Counted from the first letter of the stretch, positions 40,587-48,813 are shown. The stretch: DNA of 61,802 bases from Streptomyces yangpuensis (GCF_001005295.1 NZ_LBMK01000012.1:1-61802); one strand, 5' to 3'. Numbers and translations: made by a program. The notes: a model not told the origin generated them from the sequence alone.

Positions 40587-40690
40587 CGCCGCTGACGTGG
40601 TGCGGCAGAGGATGGTGGCCGCCTGCCACGGGGTACCGGTACGGCGGCTCCCGTGGTGCGCGACAGCCCGGCGCGGACGAGGGTGGGGAG

Positions 40691-40912
40691 ATGTCGACTC
40701 CCAAGCTGGTGGTCTATGAGCCCGATGAGCGCGGCTGGCGGAAGGTCCGCTTCGACGGACAGATCCTCGGGACGGCCTACCGGGCCTCAGACATCCCGGA
40801 GCTGCTGAGGCAGGCCGGGATGGAGAACGCGGAGGACTTCGACCTCACGCCGGGCGAGTTCGTGGAGTGGCGCGGTGGCGGGCCGGAGACCTGGGCGGAG
40901 TCGCCGCCCTGA
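40691..40912 (+). CDS. Small unknown acidic protein
   Basis: This 73-residue protein (YEPDERGWRKVRFDGQILG, then IPELLRQAGMENAEDFDL) has a compact alpha/beta look with no recognised family. The ATG at 40691 follows GGTGGGGAG. It is followed by a strong terminator (40932-40957) that separates it from the convergent partition genes. Confidence 0.6.
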   Translation: MSTPKLVVYEPDERGWRKVRFDGQILGTAYRASDIPELLRQAGMENAEDFDLTPGEFVEWRGGGPETWAESPP

Positions 40913-40931
40913 CCGTGCCCTGACGCAGCGA

Positions 40932-40957
40932 GGGCCCCACCGGAAGCGGTGGGGCCC
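40932..40957. terminator. Bidirectional terminator
   Basis: Arms GGGCCCCACCG and CGGTGGGGCCC with a GAAG loop lie between convergent genes. Confidence 0.85.
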
Positions 40958-40972
40958 CCGTGGTTGCGCCGG

Positions 40973-41290
40973 CTACTTCGTGACCGGCGGCCCGCTCTTG
41001 AGGTTCTTGTTGCGGCGCTGGGGGAACTGCGCCCCGTTGTTGTACTCGCGCTCGTCGCGGCGCAGCTGCGCGAGGACGGCGGCCTCCACGTACGCGGACA
41101 GCGACACCGGGACGTCGGCGTCCTCGTCGTCGATCCGCTGGAGCGCGACCACGGCGTTGCGCAGCCGGTTCATGGTCTCCGGGCTCACGTACGCCGGGAT
41201 CTTCTCCTTCGTGCCCGGGGTGGACGTCTTCTGGGCGCCCAGCTCCTTGCCGAGGAGGGTCCCCTGCCCGAAGGGCATTCCGTTGCTCAT
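40973..41290 (-). CDS. Ribbon-helix-helix partition partner (ParB-like, system 2)
   Basis: In this 105-residue protein the central part (KIPAYVSPETMNRLRNAVVA, then VPVSLSAYVEAAVLAQLRRDE) has the strand-helix-helix order of RHH DNA-binding proteins, with a disordered basic N-terminus typical of ParA-stimulating partners. It overlaps the ParA gene by four bases. Small RHH partners are standard for ParA operons of actinobacterial plasmids. It would bind the centromere and repress its own operon. Confidence 0.78.
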   Translation of the reverse strand: MSNGMPFGQGTLLGKELGAQKTSTPGTKEKIPAYVSPETMNRLRNAVVALQRIDDEDADVPVSLSAYVEAAVLAQLRRDEREYNNGAQFPQRRNKNLKSGPPVTK

Positions 41291-42213
41291 GCTGCAGCTC
41301 CCCGCGGCGCCACCAGCATGTGACCGAGCTGGTCGAAGTCACGCGTGGTGGTGGACCGCTTGTTGTACTCGCGGATGGACTGGTTCTCGTCGGGCGCGGT
41401 GGTGGCGTCCACCGACCTGCGAATGGGGCACACGAGCGCGTCCGGGTAGTGCGCGGCCATCTCGTTGCCGACCGAGCGGGAGATGATCGTCTTGCCCCAG
41501 GCCGTGAGCACGGCGGCCCGCACCCTCACGTCGTACTCCTCCTGGGCGTCGGCGATCGTCCTGCGCAGCGGCTCGTTCGACTTCTTGTCCAGGCCGCTGA
41601 GCTGGCTGGGCACCAGGACCTCGCCGCCGATCGCCAGGGTGAACGTCGAGAGCTTCCCGACCTTCGGCGGGCAGTCGACGATGGTGATGTCCACCGGCGC
41701 CTCGCTCCGCTTGATCGCCCGGCGCAGGGTGCGCTCGCCGTTGACCGCCGGGTCGTACTCGACGACCGCGCAGTCCTCGTAGCTGGGCACGATGTAGAGG
41801 TTCTTGTACCGGGTGTAGTAGGTCGCCTCGTCCAGGCCGGCCTCGCCGTACATGACGTTTTTGAGCGTCAGCCGGTGCTTGGGGTCCAGGCCTTCGGGAT
41901 AGACCGGCGCCAGCCACCCCGTCAGACCGGCGTCCTGCGGGTCGGCGTCGATGATGCGCACGGTGTAGCCCATCGCCGCCCAGGCGCACGCGAGCTCCAG
42001 GGTGGTAGTGGTCTTCCCGGCGCCGCCCTTGCGGTTGAAGACGATGAAGACGCGGTGCTCGCCTTCCGCGATCGGGGACGGCCCGGTGAACGCGGCCGGG
42101 AGCAGGATGCGCGGGCGCAGCTTGTTGGCCGGCTCCGTCCACTCCCGTTCGAAGACGGCCGGCATGCGCAGCCGGTCCGGGATCTTCAACGGCTCCAGCG
42201 TTACCTGGACCAT
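41287..42213 (-). CDS. parA: ParA-family partition ATPase (system 2)
   Basis: This 308-residue ATPase has a deviant Walker A, RKGGAGKTTT (KGGAGKTT at 62-69), after a 50-residue N-terminal extension, IDADPQDAGLTGWL in place of the DPQGS loop, and ITIVDCPP as Walker B. It is longer than the first ParA and clearly diverged from it, so the two systems came from different replicons rather than duplication. It forms an operon with the RHH partner. Its start faces element f. Confidence 0.9.
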   Translation of the reverse strand: MVQVTLEPLKIPDRLRMPAVFEREWTEPANKLRPRILLPAAFTGPSPIAEGEHRVFIVFNRKGGAGKTTTTLELACAWAAMGYTVRIIDADPQDAGLTGWLAPVYPEGLDPKHRLTLKNVMYGEAGLDEATYYTRYKNLYIVPSYEDCAVVEYDPAVNGERTLRRAIKRSEAPVDITIVDCPPKVGKLSTFTLAIGGEVLVPSQLSGLDKKSNEPLRRTIADAQEEYDVRVRAAVLTAWGKTIISRSVGNEMAAHYPDALVCPIRRSVDATTAPDENQSIREYNKRSTTTRDFDQLGHMLVAPRGAAA

Positions 42214-42350
42214 GGCTCTCTCCTCATTCGGACCTCTCCCCGTCCACTCGTCACCGCCAGACCGTACCGCCTCCTCCCGGCCCGGACGTGGACCCGGCCG
42301 CGCTCCGCCCGATCGAGGAAACCCCAGGCCAGCGTGGTGCCCCTAACAGG

Positions 42351-42377
42351 GTTGACCCCATTGGGTCCAACAGGTCC
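42351..42377 (-). repeat. 27-bp dispersed element, copy f
   Basis: The minus strand reads GGACCTGTTGG-ACCCAATG-GGGTCAAC, differing from copy b at one base of 27. It lies in the divergent spacer between the second parA and the HTH gene at 42520. A further inverted CCCCTAACAGGG lies beside it. Confidence 0.85.
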
Positions 42378-42519
42378 GGGCGCCTGGTGCGTTGACCAGG
42401 GCGGACCGCCCGGTACGTCGGTGAGACCCCCGCGCCCGCGCGCGTAGGACCGTCGCGTAAATCGCAAAATGCGTGACGCCGGAGACGCAAGCGACCAGGT
42501 GTACGTACGGTCCGCCCGC

Positions 42520-43137
42520 ATGAGATCAAGCACCCGCCGCCCGGGCCGCCCCTCCCTGCTGACGCCGGAGCGGATCGAGAGCATCGTCAAGGCGACCGCC
42601 GTGGGCGTCGCCACTTCGCTCGCCGCCGAGGGCGCCGGCGTTTCCCGGGCCACCCTCGCCCGGTGGATGGCCCGCGGCCGCGACGCAGCCCAGGCCCGCG
42701 AGGACGGAGAACCCGCGAACGCCTCCGACGACGTGTACGTCGAGTTGTACCGGCGGGTGAACTCCGCTCGGGCGCAGATGGCCGCCCGGGCGCTCGCACG
42801 AGTTCTGCAGGCGGGCGCCGGGAGCCTGGTCCTGGAGGAACGCGTACGCACCTACAACGACCCCGTCACCGGCCAGGACGTCGAGGAACGGCAGACCCGG
42901 TACCTGCGGCCGGACTGGCGGGCGGCGGCGTGGTGGCTGGCCCATGTGTTCCCCGAGCACTACGGGCCGAACGCCCAGAGCTGGGAGCAGGTCCTCGATG
43001 CGTACGACGCCGAGCAGGCCGCCATGGAGCAGACCGCCGGCCCCGACGACCCGCACCTCGCCGAACTCACTGAACGCCTCGCCGTCACCCTCGCCGCCCA
43101 AGTCGGGCAGCGCGACGACCAGGCGGAGGTCCACTGA
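42520..43137 (+). CDS. HTH protein resembling phage small terminase
   Basis: This 205-residue protein has an N-terminal basic tail and HTH (RRPGRPSLLTPERIESIVKA, then AAEGAGVSRATLARWMARGR), followed by a helical domain (VYVELYRRVNSARAQMAARA) and a conserved WWLAHVFPEHYG segment seen in phage small-terminase-like and transposase-helper proteins. The acidic C-terminus is disordered. The ATG at 42520 was chosen at the beginning of the basic tail; an upstream start at 42469 is possible. DNA binding is likely, target unknown. Confidence 0.65.
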   Translation: MRSSTRRPGRPSLLTPERIESIVKATAVGVATSLAAEGAGVSRATLARWMARGRDAAQAREDGEPANASDDVYVELYRRVNSARAQMAARALARVLQAGAGSLVLEERVRTYNDPVTGQDVEERQTRYLRPDWRAAAWWLAHVFPEHYGPNAQSWEQVLDAYDAEQAAMEQTAGPDDPHLAELTERLAVTLAAQVGQRDDQAEVH

Positions 43138-43252
43138 ACTGCCTGAGCTGCCTTGGGAGGTGAAGCCCGGAGAAAGCCCAGTGCGCTGGGCGGCATCCGG
43201 GCCTACCGTCGGCCGAAGCCAGTCCGGCCCGCACGCACGACGAGGTGTAGCA

Positions 43253-44221
43253 GTGGATCAAGAGCAGTGGTTGCGCATCATCGACGATATGGCCGCGACC
43301 GCAATCCGGCGCGCCCCGCGGACGCTCCACCGGATCGGGCGCCGCCGCCAGCTGTTCGAGCGGCGACTCCGCCGACACTGGGGCCGCAGTCTCGATCTCT
43401 GTCTGCTCACTTTTGCCCAGGCCGAGGAGCTGGGATCCGAGCTGAGCCATCTCACGCCCACACCGTGCGACATGGTCACCGCGGCTCTCATACAGCTGCA
43501 CGCCCGCGCGTGCCGGGCCGCCGACGAGGTGTACTGCCTCCTCTCCGCTGGCCACGGCCAGGGAGCGATGAAGCCGGCCCGCCTGTTGTACGAGCTGGCA
43601 GCCGTCACGAGCGTCATCGGCACGTACGGTCGGAGGCCGGGCCACGAGGATCTCGTCGAGCGGTACTACGCGCACGAGGACTGCGCGGGCTTCAAGGCCA
43701 TGGAGATCTACCAGGAGTACGCCCAAGACCTGGGGATGGAGCCCTACTCGGACGAGGAGGTCGAAGAGGCCCGCCAGGCTTCACAGGCGGCCGTCGACCG
43801 GTTCGGGCCTGGCATCAGGAGCCAGGTCGGATGGGCTGCCGCACCACTCGCCAGCGTCGGCGCCCGAGTCAGTACCAGGGGTTTGGCCTCGCTGGCCGAC
43901 CTCGCCCATCTCCATCCCTACTTCGAGTGGGCCTCCGCCGAGACCCACGCCGGCGCGCAGGGGATGCGGTTGAACAGAGCGGACACCCGTCGCGGCCCCG
44001 TCCTGCAGACCGGCCCGAGCGTGGTGGGCCTAGCCGATCCGGCATACCTCGCAGTGAAGTTCATCTGCCACATCACCCATGCTCTCGTCGAGCACAGCCA
44101 GCCGGAGCCCGGGCCGCAGTTCTTGCTCGGCGTCGCCGCCCTGCACAAACTCCAGATGCGAACGCATGACGCCTTGGAAGCCGCCCTCCGCAGGACCCGG
44201 GACCTTCCGCTCATCGGCTGA
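43253..44221 (+). CDS. DUF5677-family protein
   Basis: In this 322-residue protein the DUF5677 core is visible: DEVYCLLSAGHGQGAMKPAR followed by LLYELAAVTSVI, then an EDLVERYYAHE segment. Such proteins occur in bacterial accessory regions, often near defence genes, but the reaction is unknown. The GTG at 43253 was chosen for GAGGTG nine bases before; a longer frame extends upstream through the neighbouring gene in another frame. The stop is followed after 17 bases by 27-bp element g. Confidence 0.72.
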   Translation: MDQEQWLRIIDDMAATAIRRAPRTLHRIGRRRQLFERRLRRHWGRSLDLCLLTFAQAEELGSELSHLTPTPCDMVTAALIQLHARACRAADEVYCLLSAGHGQGAMKPARLLYELAAVTSVIGTYGRRPGHEDLVERYYAHEDCAGFKAMEIYQEYAQDLGMEPYSDEEVEEARQASQAAVDRFGPGIRSQVGWAAAPLASVGARVSTRGLASLADLAHLHPYFEWASAETHAGAQGMRLNRADTRRGPVLQTGPSVVGLADPAYLAVKFICHITHALVEHSQPEPGPQFLLGVAALHKLQMRTHDALEAALRRTRDLPLIG

Positions 44222-44238
44222 GCGACGGGGAGTTGGTT

Positions 44239-44265
44239 GCCCCTGTTGGACCCAATAGGGGCAAC
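44239..44265 (+). repeat. 27-bp dispersed element, copy g, hairpin form
   Basis: The plus strand reads GCCCCTGTTGG-ACCCAATA-GGGGCAAC. The outer parts pair (GGTTGCCCCT at 44235-44244 with AGGGGCAACC at 44257-44266), so this copy also makes a stem-loop directly after a gene. Confidence 0.8.
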
Positions 44266-44483
44266 CACCCTGTCGGGTGAGATCTGGGCTGCAGGCTGCT
44301 TCTCCCGCGCTGGGCTGCGCTACGGTGCGGACGGCTGGACGCGCACGCCAACCGCCGCAGACTCCGACGCCCACGTCGTCAGGGTCAGCGATCGGCCGAG
44401 GACCTCCGGGGCCCGCGAAGTCCGTAACGGTGTCTTCCGTCGGCGGGCGACGTGGGCAGGCCCGCCGGATCCGGAGAACACTC

Positions 44484-45440
44484 ATGCCCCGCAATCAGAA
44501 CACCGCGGCGCAGCGCGCACGCGAGGCTCAGCGCAAGGCGGGCGGGAAGTACACCGCACTGCTCCGCGAAGCCGCCACCGATGGACCGCCGAAGGCCTTC
44601 CCGTTCCGGAGCCTCTTGGCCGAGTGCTCCACGCTGCCGGAGGTCCACGTCGACTGGGGGTACAACGACCCCGAGGACGACGACTCCTTTCCCGGCCCCG
44701 TGATGTTCGAGTCAGCCCTGCTCGGTGGGCCCGTCCCCTGCGGCACGGTTCTGGCGCTCGCCGGCGCCCTGTCCGGCCTGGAACTGCGCGGGGACGTGCA
44801 CGTGGAGTCCAACGATCCCCTTGGGGAAGCGATCGTGTCCTGCGCTGGCCGTCGCTTCCGACTGGTCCTGAACCAGGACCTGCTCTACGAGCTTTGCCAG
44901 GGCTCAGGCTGCCCCCGCCAGCCGATCGACGATTTCTTCATCCCGTACTGCGCCGGACACCTTCCAGAGTGCCCGGCGGAGAAGCTGATCGACATGGCCA
45001 GTAACTGGGGCATCGACCGCCGCGATGCATTCGAAGAGCGCCCCGGAGATGCACAGGCGGGGCCGGAGGGTGACCATCTTGTCCGGGCCGCAGTCACCCA
45101 AGGGGCCTTCACGAAAGTCGCAGTCGCGCTCGTCAGCCACTGCTTCACGGACTCGGACCTGATCGACGAGGTGCACGGCTGGGGCGAGGAGGCCATGACA
45201 GTGCGCCACGGCATCGAACGCGAGCGGCTGCGTTTGACCACGGTGGCGAACAAGGAGGGCTCCCGCATCCGGCAGTCGGTCGACGCCTCGTGCATCGCAT
45301 GCGGATCCCCGCTCACCCGTGGTCTTGACGTCTGGGCCGTTCCGCCGCAGTTCTGCTCCGCGGCCTGCGCTCCGCCGCGGCCGCCCCGATGGGAGTCCCT
45401 CCCCGACCCGTGGGCGGCGAAGACGGGCCTGATCGTCTGA
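44484..45440 (+). CDS. Unknown protein with two Cys-rich sites
   Basis: This 318-residue protein has a basic N-terminus (RAREAQRKAGGKY), a middle region with CQGSGCPRQP and YCAGHLPECP, and a C-terminal zinc-finger-like unit (SCIACGSPLTRG, then QFCSAAC). Family unknown; metal binding is likely. The ATG at 44484 follows CGGAGAA. It is a single-gene unit between elements g and h. Confidence 0.6.
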   Translation: MPRNQNTAAQRAREAQRKAGGKYTALLREAATDGPPKAFPFRSLLAECSTLPEVHVDWGYNDPEDDDSFPGPVMFESALLGGPVPCGTVLALAGALSGLELRGDVHVESNDPLGEAIVSCAGRRFRLVLNQDLLYELCQGSGCPRQPIDDFFIPYCAGHLPECPAEKLIDMASNWGIDRRDAFEERPGDAQAGPEGDHLVRAAVTQGAFTKVAVALVSHCFTDSDLIDEVHGWGEEAMTVRHGIERERLRLTTVANKEGSRIRQSVDASCIACGSPLTRGLDVWAVPPQFCSAACAPPRPPRWESLPDPWAAKTGLIV

Positions 45441-45520
45441 ACTAGAAAGGTGCACGTCATCGGCGTCACCGGTTCGGCCTGTCAGGGCCCTGGCCGGGGC
45501 CGTGCACCTCACACCGCTTT

Positions 45521-45546
45521 AGACCTGTTGGACCTAACATCCCAAC
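45521..45546 (+). repeat. 27-bp dispersed element, copy h (one base shorter)
   Basis: The plus strand reads AGACCTGTTGG-ACCTAACA-TCCCAAC, 26 bases. It lies 80 bases after the stop of the gene at 44484-45440. Confidence 0.75.
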
Positions 45547-45694
45547 ACCGTTTGGCCCGGCTGGGAGCGCCCATCCACGCTACTCAAGGTGACCGGGGTC
45601 ACAGGCAAGACACGGAGAAAGTTTGTCGGACCAGGGTGTCGACGCGCCTAGAGGTAGAAGCCTGGTTCATACAAGCCCCGTCAGGGAGGACCGC

Positions 45695-46762
45695 ATGTAC
45701 CCCCGTCTACTCACCGGTGACTTCACTAGTGCCCTGCGCGCCGCGAGCCCGCCTCGGCCTAAAGATGGCGACATCACCGTCGGCGAAGACGGGGTACGAC
45801 GCATCGTCCTGATCGTCACAATCAGCGTCCCACTCCCCGCACCGTCGTTGGAGGGGCTGGCGCTCTACACAGAGGCCCAGGCAAAGTCCTGGGAGGTGGG
45901 GCGGCCTCTTCACCCATGGGTGGACGCAAAATATGATTCCGACGCGGAACAGGACAGCTCGTCCCAGCCTGCTGATGTATCCGACCTCGCGCTTCGCGTG
46001 ATCGCCAACATCGCGCGGTGGCGTGCGATGTTGGAGAGCCACGTCTGTCAGCCCTCCGCTGGCCGCCACAGGTGCCGCTGCCCCAAGCGGGACGCCTTGT
46101 CGATGATCAACTCGTTCATCGCGTCGGCCCTACTTGAGGTGGCCTCGTCCGTCTGCATTCCGGTCCCTCTTGTAACCCGAGATGCGCTCATCGCTGCCCT
46201 CGTCGCGCGCAACGCCGCCATTGAGGGCGACACGGATGGAGTAGACGCGTTCAGCCGTGACTGGCTCGGCTTCTCGCACCCGGAGAGGTGGCGCGACGCT
46301 GTGGAGATAGCTCTCCTCGGGGACTGGGTTGACCAGCTGGGGGCCGGGACGGCTCATGACCCCGTGATCACCAGGCTGCTGCAGGGTCACAGTAAGAGAG
46401 AACACAAACAGCTACAGCCCCTATGGGAGCGCAGAACCAGGGGTCGGCGAACCGCCTTACTCAGCCAACCGTTGAGTCAAACAACGACTGTCGCCGACCT
46501 ACTCACCGAGTACCGCACGCCGGAGTCCGAGGCGCTGTGGGCGGAGTTGTCCGACCATCGAGTGACGGCTGTGCTCAGGGCGTTGTCTTCAGAGGAGGGG
46601 GCCGTCGCGCGTAGATGGGCCGAGAGCGGAGAGGCGTGGTCCGACGCCGCCGTCGATGCCGGAATGGCTACCTCATACGGCGAGCGCGTCCGCCGGAAGC
46701 TCCGTCGGCTTGGCGCCCGCCAAGCCGAACGCGCCGCAGCGGTGGGGTGCCCCAATGAGTGA
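45695..46762 (+). CDS. Unknown 355-residue protein with TTA codon
   Basis: The family was not recognised. It contains HVCQPSAGRHRCRCPKRDA (possible metal site) and a long helical region, and ends with an HTH-like segment (AWSDAAVDAGMATSYGERVR, RKLRRLGARQAE) resembling sigma region 4, so DNA binding is possible. Codon 255 is TTA (46457-46459), making translation dependent on the bldA tRNA and thus linked to development. Base composition is visibly less GC-biased than its neighbours. The ATG at 45695 follows GGGAGGA. Confidence 0.62.
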   Translation: MYPRLLTGDFTSALRAASPPRPKDGDITVGEDGVRRIVLIVTISVPLPAPSLEGLALYTEAQAKSWEVGRPLHPWVDAKYDSDAEQDSSSQPADVSDLALRVIANIARWRAMLESHVCQPSAGRHRCRCPKRDALSMINSFIASALLEVASSVCIPVPLVTRDALIAALVARNAAIEGDTDGVDAFSRDWLGFSHPERWRDAVEIALLGDWVDQLGAGTAHDPVITRLLQGHSKREHKQLQPLWERRTRGRRTALLSQPLSQTTTVADLLTEYRTPESEALWAELSDHRVTAVLRALSSEEGAVARRWAESGEAWSDAAVDAGMATSYGERVRRKLRRLGARQAERAAAVGCPNE

Positions 46763-46946
46763 GCTCTTGTATGCCGCACTGCCTGAGTTTCTCGGCAGCC
46801 TCGCGGCCTCCGTAGTCATCGCGGTCATCCTCTGGTCATTCCGGCGGGGTCGCGCATCTCGCGCAGCTCACCGGCACTGCACGGCAGGGACCACCCCGTG
46901 CAGTGAGCTCGCTCTGGATAGTCACCCGTCATCCGAACGCTCGTGA
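46755..46946 (+). CDS. Small single-pass membrane protein
   Basis: This 63-residue protein has one hydrophobic helix (EFLGSLAASVVIAVILWSF) followed by a basic stretch. Its ATG overlaps the last codons of the gene before it by 8 bases, so the two are translated together. Function is unknown. Confidence 0.5.
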   Translation: MSELLYAALPEFLGSLAASVVIAVILWSFRRGRASRAAHRHCTAGTTPCSELALDSHPSSERS

Positions 46947-47055
46947 TCACGGTGTTCACCGTCGTCATACGGCCGTGCACACCATCAGTCACGCCATCGG
47001 CGCCCCGATCTGCCCGGCCGGGGCGCCGATGGCGTTGCCCAGCTCACGTCGCCGG

Positions 47056-47082
47056 GTCGGACCCGTTGGGGCTAACGGGTCC
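47056..47082 (-). repeat. 27-bp dispersed element, copy i, near-perfect palindrome
   Basis: The minus strand reads GGACCCGTTAG-CCCCAACG-GGTCCGAC. The arms GGTCGGACCCGTT and AACGGGTCCGACC (47055-47086) pair perfectly. It lies 28 bases beyond the stop of the second tyrosine recombinase. Confidence 0.8.
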
Positions 47083-47110
47083 GACCAGGGCAATTCACCG
47101 CGGACGCTGG

Positions 47111-48229
47111 TCAGGTCAGACCGGCGGAGGCGTTGTCGTCCCAGCCGTCCTCGCGCTGCATGTAGCCGAGCATCGAGCGGGAGTGGCGGGCCCAGCCGCC
47201 CTGGTCTGCGATGGCGATGGCGTCCTTGCCCTTCTTGCGGCCGGTGGAGGCGAGGCCGATGCGCAGGGAGTGCCCGGTCCAGGAGATCGGCACCCCGGCC
47301 CGGGCGGAGATGCGTTTGATGGCGCGGGTGACGGAGTCGGGAACCAGGCCGCCGGTGATGTGGCCGTGCTGGTCGATGCCGACGAAGGCGGGGGTGGAGG
47401 GGTCGGCCCACCGATGGCCGTGCTCACCGACCAGGCGCTCGCGGTAGGCGGTGTAGGCGCGGACCGGGCAGATTCCCGGGTCCTGGGCGTAGCCGATCTT
47501 CGCGTTGCGGACGGAGTGCTTGGTCTTGCCGGTGAGCACGGCGACGACCAGGCCGCGCGGGTGCAGGGTGACGTCGCCGTTCTGGAGGCCGGCGGGGTCC
47601 TGGGCGCGTGAGGCGTAGTGGAAGCCTGTGAGGACGAGCGCCTTGTCGCGGTCGCCAGCGAGGGTGTCGGGGCAGGAGCGGGCGATGGCGTGCAGCCCGT
47701 CGACGTCGGCGCCGACGGCCTGGCCGCGGCCGCGCCGCTCCCCGGCCTGCAGGAGCTTGACCTCCAGGCCGGCCAGCGCCTTGCGGGCCGCGGCCTGGTC
47801 GTCACCGCTGACGGCAACCCCGCGCTCGCGCAGGCCGATGACGACGGCGGCGAGGTGGGTGTCGGCGGAGCTGGGCGCGTACCCCTTCCCGCTCTGCTGG
47901 CCCTCGCGCAGCATCCAAGCGACGAAGGCGACCAGGGCACCGCGGGAGCCCTCCAGTTCGGGCAGACCGGCGGCGGCGCAGAACCGGGTCCACACCCGCC
48001 ACGACTTCTTGTACGTGTCGACGGTGTTGTCCGGGGTGATCTCGGCAGCGACCGCGTCGGCCAGGTCCTCGGCCTCGGCGAGCCGGCGAGCGGCGTCGAC
48101 GCCGTGGCGTTCGGCCCACCGCTCGATGAGCGCCTGGCGCTCGGCGGCCGCCGGGTCCAGCGGCGCAACGGGCTCGTGCCCGCCGAGGACGTCGGCGGGC
48201 ACCAGCTCCATATCGGCGGCCGTGCTCAC
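47111..48229 (-). CDS. Tyrosine recombinase with complete active site
   Basis: This 372-residue protein has an N-terminal SAM-like core-binding domain (NTVDTYKKSWRVWTRFCAAA, about 60-150) and a catalytic domain with Arg in GFHYASRAQDPAGLQ (about residue 206), Lys in LTGKTKHS, HSLR in WTGHSLRIGLAS (about 317-320), and GGWARHSRSMLGYMQ ending with the nucleophile Tyr (about 354). All expected residues are present. The GTG at 48229 overlaps the stop of the upstream 129-residue gene by four bases. Its 3' end faces element i, and a 14-7-14 inverted repeat lies upstream at 48670-48704. Confidence 0.9.
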   Translation of the reverse strand: MSTAADMELVPADVLGGHEPVAPLDPAAAERQALIERWAERHGVDAARRLAEAEDLADAVAAEITPDNTVDTYKKSWRVWTRFCAAAGLPELEGSRGALVAFVAWMLREGQQSGKGYAPSSADTHLAAVVIGLRERGVAVSGDDQAAARKALAGLEVKLLQAGERRGRGQAVGADVDGLHAIARSCPDTLAGDRDKALVLTGFHYASRAQDPAGLQNGDVTLHPRGLVVAVLTGKTKHSVRNAKIGYAQDPGICPVRAYTAYRERLVGEHGHRWADPSTPAFVGIDQHGHITGGLVPDSVTRAIKRISARAGVPISWTGHSLRIGLASTGRKKGKDAIAIADQGGWARHSRSMLGYMQREDGWDDNASAGLT

Positions 48230-48615
48230 GGTGCCTCCGCCGAAGCTGTTGACGGGCGGGGCGAGCGGACCAGCGCCCAGCGGGTGCGGTCGTAGCCCTC
48301 GGCGTCGTGCCATCCCACCCACAGCACACAGACGAGCTGGTTCCAGGCGTTCATCCGCTCGCTCAGCCAGTTGTCCGGCACCGGCTCGTCGCGGTAGTCG
48401 GCCTCCCACTCGAAGTTCGGGTCGAGGGTGTCGGTGTAGATGGACAGGGCTTCTTCGATCGCCCGCCCGGCGGCGGTCTGGCCGCTGTCGACCAGCTCAC
48501 CCAGGCGGTCGGTCAGGAACGCGGAGACGGCAGCGTAGTCCTGCGGGGTGAGCTGGTCGACGGTGTACGCGCGGTCTTCCGGGATGGCCGGGACAGCGGA
48601 GCGGTCGAACATCAC
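48226..48615 (-). CDS. Unknown protein coupled to the recombinase
   Basis: This 129-residue acidic protein (EEALSIYTDTLDPNFEWEAD, then WNQLVCVLWVGWHDAEGYDR) has no recognised family. It is translated with the recombinase through a four-base overlap and could be its accessory or directionality factor, although it lacks an excisionase-like HTH. The GTG at 48615 and the ATG directly after it are both possible starts, with GAGGGGAAG upstream. Confidence 0.58.
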   Translation of the reverse strand: MMFDRSAVPAIPEDRAYTVDQLTPQDYAAVSAFLTDRLGELVDSGQTAAGRAIEEALSIYTDTLDPNFEWEADYRDEPVPDNWLSERMNAWNQLVCVLWVGWHDAEGYDRTRWALVRSPRPSTASAEAP

Positions 48616-48669
48616 GGTGGCTTCCCCTCCGGTGGGACGCGATGACGACGGGTCGTCATGTCCCGTTCT

Positions 48670-48704
48670 GTCGCGTCGGATAAGGAGAGCTTATCCGACG
48701 CGAC
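48670..48704. repeat. 14-7-14 inverted repeat, candidate recombination site
   Basis: Perfect arms GTCGCGTCGGATAA and TTATCCGACGCGAC flank a 7-base centre (GGAGAGC). It lies in the spacer between divergent genes, where a terminator has no obvious use. The geometry (two inverted arms, 6-8 base spacer) is that of a tyrosine recombinase core site such as those of Xer/Cre-type resolution systems. An operator or leader attenuator is the alternative. Confidence 0.55.
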
Positions 48705-48813
48705 CCCCAACGCGGGCGCCCTGCAACGTGAATCGGCCGCCGCCGCTGCGAAATGTTGTCCCGAAAATGCTGCCCTTCAATCGCTCCTGACGATGTATAA
48801 GAGAGGAGAGGTA

